The notes beneath the pieces were generated by a model, which searched no databases, was not told where the DNA came from, and saw nothing but the letters and a program-made list of their open reading frames with translations. This document shows positions 25,454 to 33,475 of a stretch of 64,000 nucleotides of DNA, in pieces. Both the position numbers and the translations under genes were made by a program. How positions within the stretch are numbered: position 1 is the first letter of the stretch; each line of letters opens with the position of its first letter. This DNA is from JBBIQV01 sp964555285 (GTDB taxonomy: Bacteria; Nitrospirota; Nitrospiria; Nitrospirales; Nitrospiraceae): contig CAZKRM010000011.1 of assembly GCA_964555285.1 (NCBI GenBank), positions 1 through 64,000 on the forward strand, in the 5' to 3' direction.

Positions 25454-26302
25454 ATGCTCAGAACGCCTATGTGGAATCTCGTGAGAACGACCCTGCTGAT
25501 GGTCGTCGCTCTAGTAGCCGGAGGAATCGGTTCAGCCGCAGCGAGCGAGCCGCTGGTCATCGCAGCCTCCCCCAGCTTGGCCACTCCTTTGGAAGAACTC
25601 GGGCGCGCGTTCGAAGCGACGCATCCCAATGTGAAGGTGCGGATCTACTTTGACTCCGGTCTGAATCTTCGGCGCACGATCGCCGGCATGGAGAACCACC
25701 CGAAGGGGAAGTATTTCATCGGGACAGGCCCGATCCACCTGGTCGCACCTGGTGGCGATGAGCTGATCACCCGCTTGGAACACAAGTATTACGTGCTGCC
25801 GGACACACGTCGTCCTTATGCCGCTGTTCCGCTAGTCATGGCCGTTCCTGAGTCGCTTGTAGAGGCGCCGACCTCGTTTGAGGCTCTGGCACAAGGACAG
25901 AAAATCCGGGTCGCCGTCGCGGACCCAACACTGACCGCACTAGGGCAGAAGACCGAGGAGCTCTTCATGGCCCTCGGAATTTGGGATCAACTGAAGGGGC
26001 AGCTCGATGTGGCGACAGATACCCGAGGCGTGCTCGACCATGTGCTGAATGGACAGGCCGATGTTGGAATCCTCTTTGGACCGGACGCAGTGAAGGAGAG
26101 TCAGCGTGTCCGAGTTGTTGTGTCGGATGATCGAACGGTTCGACCGATCGTGCACTCCATAGCCATGGAGCGATATTGTCCGAATCGTGTGCTGTGCGAG
26201 GAGTTTCTCACCTTTACGCAGTCTCTTGCCGCACAGGCGGTGCTGACGCGTCTGGGCTACGTGTCCCCTGTCGATGTCCACGAGGTGCAGGGATCTCAGT
26301 GA
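25454..26302 (+). CDS. ModA-like periplasmic substrate-binding protein
   Basis: The 282-residue protein has a signal peptide ending near 'GSAAA' and then 'LVIAASPSLATPLEELGRAFEATHPNVKV', the opening of ModA-type receptors (in parts: LVIAASPSLATPLEELGRAF). Later, 'GVLDHVLNGQADVGILFGPD' (VLNGQADVGILFGPD) also fits. The typical ModA residue after the first strand, AASDL, is changed here to AASPSL, and sequence around the ligand loop 'FDSGLNLRRTIAGMENHP' differs, so the oxyanion may not be molybdate. It lies 25 bases after the regulator gene. A second, more typical ModA is encoded at 29015. Confidence 0.78.
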   Translation: MLRTPMWNLVRTTLLMVVALVAGGIGSAAASEPLVIAASPSLATPLEELGRAFEATHPNVKVRIYFDSGLNLRRTIAGMENHPKGKYFIGTGPIHLVAPGGDELITRLEHKYYVLPDTRRPYAAVPLVMAVPESLVEAPTSFEALAQGQKIRVAVADPTLTALGQKTEELFMALGIWDQLKGQLDVATDTRGVLDHVLNGQADVGILFGPDAVKESQRVRVVVSDDRTVRPIVHSIAMERYCPNRVLCEEFLTFTQSLAAQAVLTRLGYVSPVDVHEVQGSQ

Positions 26303-26408
26303 GGATCGGGTGGATCATAAACGGTGGGGTGAAATGAAACAGGAGTGTTGGAAGGTGCGGGCAATGAAGGAACTGCGAGGGAAAAAATTTTTACGGTAGA
26401 TGTCCATT

Positions 26409-26432
26409 ATACATGACACAGAAGACATGTAT
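26409..26432. promoter_or_regulatory. Dyad ATACATG-N10-CATGTAT, possible operator
   Basis: Perfect 7-bp arms at 26409-26415 and 26426-26432 are flanked by TCCAT and ATGGA, which also pair with a small offset. The dyad lies in the gap upstream of the lipoprotein and porin genes, 40 bases before the ATG. It could bind the XRE-type regulator or form an RNA stem near the start of the transcript. Confidence 0.4.
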
Positions 26433-26472
26433 GGACGATTCTTTTTGGCAGTAGGCAACGCGGAGGAGATCG

Positions 26473-27147
26473 ATGCCGGAAAGAGGAGCAACAACATATC
26501 GGCGAACGTTAGCCTTCATCGCGTTCTGCGTGTCGTTGATAGTAGGGGACTTGTCAGTCGGCTGTGCGCGACTCCCTTATACCACCCACGTTGTGCACCA
26601 GGATCGTCGGGTGGTCGTCACGCTTCAACAGGAACTCAAACCAACCGGGTACAGCCATCCGGTTCAGCTCCGTCCAGAAGAAATTGCTTCGATCCTGGCT
26701 GCCTTTTCATTTCGCGAAAAGCAGAGACTGCCGCTCCGGTGGTTCGCCGAGGAAGCACCGCCCAAAAAGATTTTCCGCTCGGACGAACTCCAGGCACTCG
26801 CTCCCTTTCTGGTGGAGGCTCTTCAGAAAGCAGGGCCTGAGGAGCGGGTGCATTTTCAAGTGCTGGCCCCAGGGATGAATCCCGCCCATGAGCGCGACAC
26901 GACTGCGGGCTGGGTTGCGGTACGCGACCCGTATTTGCATCTGACTCTTGAGCACCATCACGCACAGTTTCCCATCAGGAAAGAGGAACAGTGGGACCTC
27001 CGTTATCCCGCCGTTCCCCCGGAGCCCGGCGCCTATCTTCTGTACTTCGAGCCAGGAAGATTTTGGGTCACCGATCCGGTTTCCGGCGAGTCAGCGGTGC
27101 AACTCCGGGAGTTTCTTAAGTCCGTGGTTGTTCCGTCAGGGAGATAG
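26473..27147 (+). CDS. Envelope lipoprotein, paralogue of the one at 9913
   Basis: The 224-residue protein has a signal sequence ending in SVGC (about residue 31), so it is probably a lipoprotein. The mature part shares 'SHPVQLRPEEIASIL', 'RWFAEEAPPKKIF' and 'LAPFLVEALQKAGPEERVHF' with the product of 9913-10686. GGAGGAG precedes the ATG. It is flanked by a ModA-like receptor and a porin, so a role in anion uptake or envelope assembly is conceivable. No known family is recognised. Confidence 0.7.
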   Translation: MPERGATTYRRTLAFIAFCVSLIVGDLSVGCARLPYTTHVVHQDRRVVVTLQQELKPTGYSHPVQLRPEEIASILAAFSFREKQRLPLRWFAEEAPPKKIFRSDELQALAPFLVEALQKAGPEERVHFQVLAPGMNPAHERDTTAGWVAVRDPYLHLTLEHHHAQFPIRKEEQWDLRYPAVPPEPGAYLLYFEPGRFWVTDPVSGESAVQLREFLKSVVVPSGR

Positions 27148-27216
27148 CATCTCACGGAGATCCCCCATCGGAGTATCCGTCCACGATTCATTCGTATTCA
27201 TTGATGGAGACGATAG

Positions 27217-28974
27217 ATGGCATTGTATAGAGCATTCACCCTGGCAGAGCGGGTGAGTCGCGGGCTGAAGAAGATCGTAACGACGGGTGTGCTGTTCATC
27301 GTGGCCACACACTCGTACACCGCACGAGCAGTCGAATCGGGGAGACTGGTTGAAAAGGACGGACAATATGTCTTCGTCGAAAGCCAGGACCCCGCACTTC
27401 GACTCTTGCTAGAGCGGGCGTTTGAGAAAGGGCTGATCACCCTGGAGGAGCGTGATCGGGTGATCAAGGAGTCCGAAGCGCGTGCCTACCTCATGCAGCC
27501 GAGCTACAAGCTCTGGTACGACCGAGGTTTTAACTTCTCCATGAACGATAATGCGTTTCTTCTGAAGATTCGTGGAAGGTTGATGTTTCGTGAGACGACG
27601 CGCTGGAGAAATGACGCCTGGCGGAATCCCGGTGACGCAAAGAATTTTCCTGAGTTGCTGGGCGTGTTCGGGGACTACCGCGCGAATCGCTCGGAAGATT
27701 TCGCATCGCAGTTTAATTTACGTCGCGCTCGGCTGATGTTCTTGGGGCATCTCATCAATCCCGATTTTAAGTATTTCGTGCAGATAGGTTTTGAAACAGC
27801 CGAAAACGCGCAAACGCCCGGCTCCGCCAATTTGTTGGACTATTACTTTCTGAGCACCCACGTCCCGTTGTTCAACGTGCAAGCAGGCCAATACAAAGTC
27901 TTCTTCAATCGAGCCCAGATCAATAACACAGCCTCCATGCAATTTGCCGAGCGGGCCCCCGTGCAAGATGCCTTTTCCGCCAGCGGGCTGAATCGTCGCG
28001 ACATCGGCATTACCATCATGAACGACGATGAGGTATACCCGGTGAACTATTATCTGGGCGTCTTCAACGGCGCGGGCCCGCTCTTCAACCGGTACGGGAC
28101 GTTTAACAGTGAGGAACCAACCCCGAACTGCCCGGGTGGACAAACGGGGGGCAACCCCTTTCCCTCTCCCGCAAGCTGCAACCAGGCCAACCAGCGCAAC
28201 GTCAATGCCAACTTCCGCAACGAGATCGACAAGCTCATGTACGCAGGGAGACTCCAGTGGAATATCATGGGACGGCCGGGGTACGGGGAAGGAGACTTGG
28301 TCTACTCGGAAACACCGCAACTGGCGGTGGGTGGAGGTCTGGCCTACAATCCCGGAATCAATACCAGCACGGACAATGCCTTCATCGGTATCGATCTGGC
28401 CAATCTCAACTTCCGCCGCCAATTGGCGACGTTCGGCAATGGTCGGCAACTCGGATGGGGGACCGTGAATTACACGACGTACGCGTTTGATGGCGTATAC
28501 AAGTACCGGGGGTTCTCCTTGCAAGGTGAATGGTACTTCAAGAACATTGAGCGGACCTTCAAAGGGGCGCCCTGTCTCCAAACAGCGGGGACGGGTGGTC
28601 CTTGTACGGCGTTCGCGTCCGGTCTGTTGGGCAATGCCACCGGCTGGTACGTCCAGTCGGGCTACTACCTGATCCCGCGCAAACTGGAAGTGGCGGCGCG
28701 CTATTCCTATTGGGACCCGGATACTCACGCGTCCAGCGACCTCATCAAGCAAGTGGATGCGTCGCTGAACTGGTTTCCGTTCGGGACCTACGATTATCAA
28801 GTGATGTTGACCTATTCGAACACGGCCATGGGCACGGGTGGATATGCGGTCGGCCGTAGTGCGCCGCTGCCGGCGATCAACGGATCTTTTCCATCAGGCG
28901 TAGTACCTCTGGATGCGAAAGGCGGAACATTGATCGAGAATGCCCTTCGCCTACAGTTCCAAATCTTCTTCTAA
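27217..28974 (+). CDS. Phosphate-selective porin (OprO/OprP-like)
   Basis: The 585-residue outer-membrane protein has an N-terminal signal region, then 'GQYVFVESQDPALRLLLERAF' (in parts) with a short coiled region 'LITLEERDRVIKESEA', and a long barrel starting at 'FNFSMNDNAFLLKIRGRLMF'. Segments 'FNLRRARLMFLGHLINPDFK' and 'FNRAQINNTASMQFAERA' are typical of the OprO/P family. It ends in 'LRLQFQIFF', an outer-membrane C-terminal signature. It would let oxyanions cross the outer membrane, which fits the neighbouring ModA-like receptors and modABC. Confidence 0.85.
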   Translation: MALYRAFTLAERVSRGLKKIVTTGVLFIVATHSYTARAVESGRLVEKDGQYVFVESQDPALRLLLERAFEKGLITLEERDRVIKESEARAYLMQPSYKLWYDRGFNFSMNDNAFLLKIRGRLMFRETTRWRNDAWRNPGDAKNFPELLGVFGDYRANRSEDFASQFNLRRARLMFLGHLINPDFKYFVQIGFETAENAQTPGSANLLDYYFLSTHVPLFNVQAGQYKVFFNRAQINNTASMQFAERAPVQDAFSASGLNRRDIGITIMNDDEVYPVNYYLGVFNGAGPLFNRYGTFNSEEPTPNCPGGQTGGNPFPSPASCNQANQRNVNANFRNEIDKLMYAGRLQWNIMGRPGYGEGDLVYSETPQLAVGGGLAYNPGINTSTDNAFIGIDLANLNFRRQLATFGNGRQLGWGTVNYTTYAFDGVYKYRGFSLQGEWYFKNIERTFKGAPCLQTAGTGGPCTAFASGLLGNATGWYVQSGYYLIPRKLEVAARYSYWDPDTHASSDLIKQVDASLNWFPFGTYDYQVMLTYSNTAMGTGGYAVGRSAPLPAINGSFPSGVVPLDAKGGTLIENALRLQFQIFF

Positions 28975-29014
28975 CGTGTGTAGAGTGGCCAGGTCACAGA
29001 CTCGGGAGAATCGT

Positions 29015-29830
29015 ATGAAGAACCGTCATCGTTTCAATGGAGCGATCGGTGTGGCGCTTTTGATTGCCCTGGTTGCGCTCATCGCTCTGAACGGCTTGGC
29101 CGCAGCGAGTGAGGAATTGACGATCGCGGCAGCATCAGACCTGAACTTTGCGTTCAAGGAGCTGGTGGATGAATTTGAAAAGAAGACCGGCCATCTCGTC
29201 AAGCTCTCCCTCGGTTCCTCTGGGAATTTCTTCTCGCAAATTCAGAACGGCGCTCCGTTCGATCTGTATTTTTCGGCAGACATCGGCTACCCGAAGAAGC
29301 TGGAGGAGGCTGGTCTTGCCGTGCCGGGCTCGCTCTACCGGTACGCAATTGGGCGCATTGTCGTCTGGGTTCCCAACACTTCTCCATTGGAGGTTGAAAA
29401 GCTCGGCATGGAAGTCTTAGGAGACCCATCTATTAAGAAGGTTGCCATTGCTAATCCGAAGCATGCTCCTTATGGCCGAGCCGCGGTTGCAGCGATGCAG
29501 CACTTCAAGGTTCATGATCGTGTGAAAGACAAACTTGTCTTGGGCGAGAACATCTCACAAACGGCTCAGTTCATTGAGTCGGGTGCCTGCGACATCGGAA
29601 TCGTGGCGTTGTCACTGGCGCTCGCGCCTGCGATGAAGGCTGGGGGAAAGTACTGGGAAGTCCCCGCGGCCGCTCATCCACCGCTCGAACAGGGGGCGGT
29701 GATCCTTAAGCACTCAAGAAACCAGGATACGGCAAAACAATTTCTTGAGTTTGTCAAAGGGCCGAAGGGACAGGAGATCATGAGGCGGTATGGATTCACC
29801 TTGCCAAGTGAATCAACGGTCGAACCATAG
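29015..29830 (+). CDS. modA: Molybdate ABC transporter substrate-binding protein ModA
   Basis: The 271-residue receptor has a signal peptide ending near 'GLAAA' and the ModA pattern 'LTIAAASDLNFAFKELVDEF', 'LSLGSSGNFFSQIQNGAPFD', 'FSADIGYPKKLEEAG' and 'GACDIGIVALSLAL'. The ASDL and GSSGN segments are the oxyanion-binding loops. A longer in-frame start at 28940 would overlap the porin; the ATG at 29015 has CGGGAGA upstream and begins the signal peptide. It precedes modB by three bases, so the three genes form one operon. Confidence 0.92.
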   Translation: MKNRHRFNGAIGVALLIALVALIALNGLAAASEELTIAAASDLNFAFKELVDEFEKKTGHLVKLSLGSSGNFFSQIQNGAPFDLYFSADIGYPKKLEEAGLAVPGSLYRYAIGRIVVWVPNTSPLEVEKLGMEVLGDPSIKKVAIANPKHAPYGRAAVAAMQHFKVHDRVKDKLVLGENISQTAQFIESGACDIGIVALSLALAPAMKAGGKYWEVPAAAHPPLEQGAVILKHSRNQDTAKQFLEFVKGPKGQEIMRRYGFTLPSESTVEP

Positions 29831-29833
29831 GAG

Positions 29834-30520
29834 ATGGGAGCGATTGTGAATTGGACTGCGATCTGGCTGACCCTGAAACTTGCGAGCTTGACGGCCACAG
29901 CCCTTATCATCATCGGTCTGCCGCTCGCCTATTGGGTCAGCTTCTCCCGCTGGCGTTGGAAATTCCTGGTCGAGTCGATGGTGGCGCTGCCGCTGGTGCT
30001 GCCACCGACCGTGTTAGGATTCTATATTCTGGTTGCGATCGGGCCGCACAGTCCTCTGGGGCGTTTCTATTCGGATCTCGTCGGTCATCCGCTGCCGTTT
30101 ACCTTTGAAGGACTCCTGCTCGCCTCGGTGCTCTACAGCCTGCCCTTTGCCGTACAACCGTTCGCGACGGCGTTCGATCAAGTCGATCGGCGGTTGATCG
30201 AGGCAGCCTGGACGCTCGGCGTGTCCCGCGCCAAGACCTTCTTCCAACTCATTCTGCCACTTTCAAAAACCGGAGTCGTGACGGGATTTGTGCTCAGCTT
30301 CGCCCACACGTTGGGGGAATTCGGTGTCGTGTTGATGGTCGGCGGCAATATTGAAGGGGAGACGCGAACAGTCTCGATTGATATTTACGATGAGGTGCAG
30401 GCGCTGAATTATGCTGGCGCAGCCCAAACGGCCCTGTTTCTGCTCGCCGTGTCGTACCTGGTTCTTTTAATCGTCTATGCCATGAATCGAAATGTATGGG
30501 CATTATGGCCGCAGAAATGA
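29834..30520 (+). CDS. modB: Molybdate ABC transporter permease ModB
   Basis: The 228-residue protein has five or six membrane segments and the coupling motif of ABC permeases, 'EAAWTLGVSRAKTFFQLILP', followed by 'GFVLSFAHTLGEFGVVLMVGG', typical of ModB. It forms the channel for molybdate or tungstate import. Its stop overlaps the modC start (ATGA), and modA is directly upstream. Confidence 0.93.
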   Translation: MGAIVNWTAIWLTLKLASLTATALIIIGLPLAYWVSFSRWRWKFLVESMVALPLVLPPTVLGFYILVAIGPHSPLGRFYSDLVGHPLPFTFEGLLLASVLYSLPFAVQPFATAFDQVDRRLIEAAWTLGVSRAKTFFQLILPLSKTGVVTGFVLSFAHTLGEFGVVLMVGGNIEGETRTVSIDIYDEVQALNYAGAAQTALFLLAVSYLVLLIVYAMNRNVWALWPQK

Positions 30521-31617
30521 TCGTCGAGATCAGCAAAACCTTCCCCGGTCGGACCACGATCGAGGCGCGGCTGACTCTGCCGCTGGAACCCTCACAAGTC
30601 TTGATCCTCTTCGGGCCGTCCGGATCCGGGAAGACGACGATCCTTCGTTGTCTGGCAGGGTTGGAATGGCCGGAGCAAGGTGTCATCCAGTTTGGACCTC
30701 AGACGTGGCTTGAGACCGCCGCAGGCATTCGGGTGTCGCCGCAGGAACGTAGGCTCGGCTATATGTCTCAAGACTACGCGCTGTTTCCGACCCATTCAGT
30801 GGCCGGCAATATTGAGTTTAGCTTGGGCGCGTTGCCGTCTGCCGAACGGCAACGGCGGGTAGCGGAGGTGATCGAGCTGCTTCAGTTGCAGGGGCTGGAG
30901 CACTCGAAGCCGGCGCAGTTGTCCGGTGGACAGCAGCAACGTGTGGCTCTTGCGAGAGCGATCGCTCGCCGGCCTCAATTGCTCTTGCTCGATGAGCCGC
31001 TCTCCGCGTTGGATGCCCCGACACGTGCGAAACTCTGCGTGGAGCTTCGAAGTCTGCTGACACGGCTCGCCGTCCCAGCTGTGGTGGTTACGCACGATTG
31101 GGCGGAAGCGCTCGCGCTGGGCGATCTCATTGCGGTGATGCAAGACGGGCGCGTTCTCCAAACCGGACGTCCTCAAGACGTGTTCTCGCGGCCGAAAGAT
31201 GCGGAGGTGGCTCGCATCGTTGGCGTGGAGACGGTTGTGCAAGGGCAGGTGATTGAGAACGCGAATGGGCTGGCGACCATCAGCGTGAATGGAACGACGC
31301 TAAAAGGATTAGGCAGCGACGCTATCGGCGCAGCCGTGTACGTCTGTATCCGGGCGGAAGACGTGGTGCTGGAGCAGGCGGGGAGCGGAGTCACCAGTGC
31401 CCGGAATCACCTGGCGGGGCGAGTCAGTGAAATTATCCCTCACGGCATCATGGTGCAGGTGAAGATCGACTGCGGATTTCCACTCGCCGCGATGATTACA
31501 CGCGGGGCATTGGAAGATCTGCGTCTGGCCCCGGGCGCGTCAGCCGTCGCAGCGATCAAGGCGGGATCGGTGCATTTGGTCCCACGATGGGGCGGAATAG
31601 AGCGGGTTACGCTCTGA
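30517..31617 (+). CDS. modC: Molybdate ABC transporter ATPase ModC
   Basis: The 366-residue protein has Walker A 'GPSGSGKTT', Q-loop 'MSQDYALFPTHSVAGNI', signature 'LSGGQQQRVALARA' and Walker B 'LLLLDEPLSALD'. The last 110 residues are a MOP-type domain ('NHLAGRVSEIIPHGIMVQVK') that binds oxyanion and can adjust transport. An ATG at 30496 would add seven residues, but the ATGA overlap at 30517 is preferred. It ends the molybdate gene run. Confidence 0.93.
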   Translation: MIVEISKTFPGRTTIEARLTLPLEPSQVLILFGPSGSGKTTILRCLAGLEWPEQGVIQFGPQTWLETAAGIRVSPQERRLGYMSQDYALFPTHSVAGNIEFSLGALPSAERQRRVAEVIELLQLQGLEHSKPAQLSGGQQQRVALARAIARRPQLLLLDEPLSALDAPTRAKLCVELRSLLTRLAVPAVVVTHDWAEALALGDLIAVMQDGRVLQTGRPQDVFSRPKDAEVARIVGVETVVQGQVIENANGLATISVNGTTLKGLGSDAIGAAVYVCIRAEDVVLEQAGSGVTSARNHLAGRVSEIIPHGIMVQVKIDCGFPLAAMITRGALEDLRLAPGASAVAAIKAGSVHLVPRWGGIERVTL

Positions 31618-32052
31618 ACGTGTGCGGGCCGTCGTCAGTTCCCGCCAACGAAGCGATCTCCCCAGCTTCTGTGGATATCCCTGTCGATAAGTCGCGCATT
31701 CCTCATTTTCTGCTCTGACAGACTCATATCGCTCATCACATTGCCTAATTCTTGAGCATTGATGCCATGAGCGCTAAAACCACCATATTTTGTGGCTCTC
31801 ACGAAAACTGTATGCATTCCCATCCAAGCGCAGATTAGAAGGTCACATTGAGTGCAGGGACAATCAAATGGCGGTCGGAATGACGGAATGGCCGATTTTT
31901 TTATTCACAGATAAGGCGTTTTACTGGGGATAAACGGCCCTTACGACAATCTTCAATGCTGTCTCCTGAGCCCGGGCTGCCTCCCCCCCCCTCATCATCG
32001 ACTCCCTGTGAAAGGCCCTCTATCGAGGTTGGTTGAAAGCACGAGAGTAGAC
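31618..32052. other. 435-bp gap between modC and the LexA-like gene
   Basis: No strong gene is visible. A 62-codon minus-strand frame (31635-31823) is listed separately. The stretch is richer in A+T than its neighbours in places (TTTTTTTATTC near 31895) and includes a run of Cs near 31985. It may hold remnants of an inserted element. Confidence 0.4.
31635..31823 (-). CDS. Short hypothetical ORF (doubtful)
   Basis: The 62-residue frame has a non-random look in its second half (ELGNVMSDMSLSEQKMRNAR) but no recognisable family, no signal peptide and no good ribosome-binding site. It could be a gene remnant. Confidence 0.2.
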   Translation of the reverse strand: MGMHTVFVRATKYGGFSAHGINAQELGNVMSDMSLSEQKMRNARLIDRDIHRSWGDRFVGGN

Positions 32053-32092
32053 TTGACAGGCGTATCTAGATCATGTAACCATTGGCTACATG
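32053..32092 (+). promoter_or_regulatory. Promoter and dyad operator over the LexA-like gene start
   Basis: TTGACA at 32053-32058 is followed by a 21-bp dyad at 32072-32092, CATGTA-N9-TACATG, in which nine of ten position pairs match. The right half contains the start codon itself. A start point 36 bases from the -35 box would fall at the ATG, so the message would be leaderless. A protein bound to the dyad would block transcription, which suggests autorepression. Confidence 0.55.
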
Positions 32093-32638
32093 ATGAAGCC
32101 GCACGATCTAAGGCGTCTCCGAGAAGAGCGAGGTCTTACCCAACAGCAACTGGCTGATGCCTTGCAGACCACACGGGTCTCGGTCGCGCGATATGAGGCT
32201 GGAATGCGACGGATTCCCGGCATGGTGCAGGTGGCGTTGGACCAACTGAGTCGTACCACGGAGATCCCGATGGCAGGGATCGTGGCGGCCGGTTCGCCGA
32301 TCGAGCCGGTTGCTCAGTCTGAATTGGTCGATGTGCCACCCAGCATGTTGCGTGGGGGTGAGAACTTCGCATTGCGCGTCAAAGGGGAGTCGATGAAGGA
32401 GGACGGCATCCTGCCGGGCGATCTGGTCATCGTTCGGAAACAGGAGACGGCAAGAAACGGCCAGACGGTTGTTGCGTTGGTCAACCGGGAAGCGACCGTC
32501 AAAGCGTACTTTAGGAAGGACTCACACATTGAACTGCATCCCGCCAATGCGGCGATGAAGCCTATTCTTGTCCATCCGTCTGATGAGTTTCACATTGAGG
32601 GAATCCTCATTGGGGTCATCCGCCATTGCGCGGTCTGA
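32090..32638 (+). CDS. XRE/LexA-S24-type self-cleaving repressor
   Basis: The 182-residue protein joins an XRE helix-turn-helix (about 6-60, 'GLTQQQLADALQTTRVSVARYEAG' in parts) to a LexA/UmuD-like S24 peptidase domain. The cleavage site is visible as Ala-Gly in 'IVAAGSPIE' (about 63-72), the catalytic Ser in 'VKGESMKEDGI' and the catalytic Lys in 'REATVKAYF'. LexA itself uses a winged helix instead, so this is CI-like in its DNA-binding part. It could be the SOS repressor of this organism or a phage-like repressor. Two small genes follow closely. The start is either ATG of an ATGATG pair, inside its own presumed operator. Confidence 0.88.
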   Translation: MMKPHDLRRLREERGLTQQQLADALQTTRVSVARYEAGMRRIPGMVQVALDQLSRTTEIPMAGIVAAGSPIEPVAQSELVDVPPSMLRGGENFALRVKGESMKEDGILPGDLVIVRKQETARNGQTVVALVNREATVKAYFRKDSHIELHPANAAMKPILVHPSDEFHIEGILIGVIRHCAV

Positions 32639-32657
32639 GCACAGAAAGGAGGGGAAC

Positions 32658-32882
32658 ATGATGACAACGGGACAACACATCGTGGCTGAACGGTTGATCG
32701 ACTTGGAACGGACGGTGGATGTGTTGAATGAGCGTCTTCGCGAGGTACAACGCGAGCTGCACCATGCCAAAGGCGGGTCACTCGCGTTTCGCTTGTGGCA
32801 AAGTGTGTCGATTCCAGGAAGTTCGCAAGGATTCATGTCGAAGGTGTGTAATCGCAGAATCCGTCCGAATACAAGGTGGTGA
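32658..32882 (+). CDS. Small coiled-coil protein downstream of the LexA-like gene
   Basis: The 74-residue product begins with a heptad-like stretch 'RLIDLERTVDVLNERLREVQ' and has a basic C-terminus (VCNRRIRPNTRW). AAAGGAGGGG stands just before the ATGATG start, the strongest ribosome-binding site nearby, which supports it as a real gene. It lies 20 bases after the repressor gene and four bases before the next ORF, so all three are probably co-transcribed. No family is recognised; DNA-damage-inducible expression is a guess from position. Confidence 0.5.
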   Translation: MMTTGQHIVAERLIDLERTVDVLNERLREVQRELHHAKGGSLAFRLWQSVSIPGSSQGFMSKVCNRRIRPNTRW

Positions 32883-32885
32883 CCT

Positions 32886-33068
32886 ATGGTCGTGCAATCG
32901 ATCGAGACCGACGTTCGGCTGCTTGGACCTTGCTCAGATTGTGGAGCGTGTGTGGTACGCCGCATCGAGTGTGTAGATGGGGCCACCCATTCGACGCTCG
33001 AACTGTGCGAGTCTTGCTGGGGAGCCTTTCGCCAGCGGCAGATCTTCGCCGGGGGATGCTGCGGATAG
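32886..33068 (+). CDS. Small cysteine-rich, zinc-ribbon-like protein
   Basis: The 60-residue product has cysteine pairs 'GPCSDCGACVVRRIECVDG' and 'ELCESCWGAF', then 'GGCCG' at the end. Two CxxC knuckles spaced about 25 residues apart suggest a zinc ribbon. AGGTGG precedes the ATG, and the gene starts three bases after the upstream stop. No function can be assigned. Confidence 0.5.
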   Translation: MVVQSIETDVRLLGPCSDCGACVVRRIECVDGATHSTLELCESCWGAFRQRQIFAGGCCG

Positions 33069-33224
33069 GGGCGGGAAAGAAACAAAGGATGACTGGAGGG
33101 ACGTATCCCGTCGCCCCAACCGAGAGGCTCCGGGGCGAGCCTGCTCAAGAGGGCAACGTACTGGTGGGTTTTATCCGCTCGGCAAGAGCAATCCAGTCGG
33201 CTCGCGGCCGGGTCAAGCATGGTA

Positions 33225-33300
33225 TGGTGGCGGTGGAGGGTATCGAACCCCCGACCCGCGGCTTATGAGTCCGCTGCTCTACCAACTGAGCTACACCGCC
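33225..33300 (-). tRNA. tRNA-Met (anticodon CAU)
   Basis: On the minus strand the sequence folds into a cloverleaf: acceptor GGCGGTG/CACCGCC (33294-33300 with 33229-33235), D arm GCTCAGTTGGTAGAGC, anticodon loop CTCATAA, T arm with GGTTCGA and an encoded 3' CCA (33225-33227). The CAU anticodon can belong to elongator Met, initiator Met or the lysidine-modified Ile2. The A-U/G-C start pair G1-C72 rules against an initiator. The last anticodon-stem pair is an A-G mismatch. Elongator Met is most likely, but Ile2 is not excluded. Confidence 0.88.
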
Positions 33301-33326
33301 ACTATTGTTTCAAGAATTCGGAGCCG

Positions 33327-33356
33327 ATGATACCTGAGGAAGGGATAAAGTGTCCA
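33327..33356 (-). promoter_or_regulatory. Possible promoter of the tRNA gene
   Basis: On the minus strand, TGGACA (33351-33356) and TATCAT (33327-33332) are spaced by 18 bases. The start point would lie about 20 bases before the mature tRNA 5' end. Confidence 0.4.
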
Positions 33357-33475
33357 CACGTGCCTATCGGAATTTCAGTGCGTCCAGCGCTCCCGGCCTG
33401 CCCCTCGTGCCGGTGTTCGTGTTACTGTCGGCCATTGTCGCGCTCGTCGGAAGCTAGTACCAATGCTCAGCGTAT

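Noticed and set aside
27718..28800. 360-codon minus-strand frame opposite the porin gene
   Set aside because: The porin has signal, barrel strands and a proper C-terminus; the reverse frame has none of these features.
32977..33330. Plus-strand frames running across the tRNA gene (32876-33268, 32977-33330, 33219-33737)
   Set aside because: They read through a tRNA with a clear cloverleaf and have no domain pattern.
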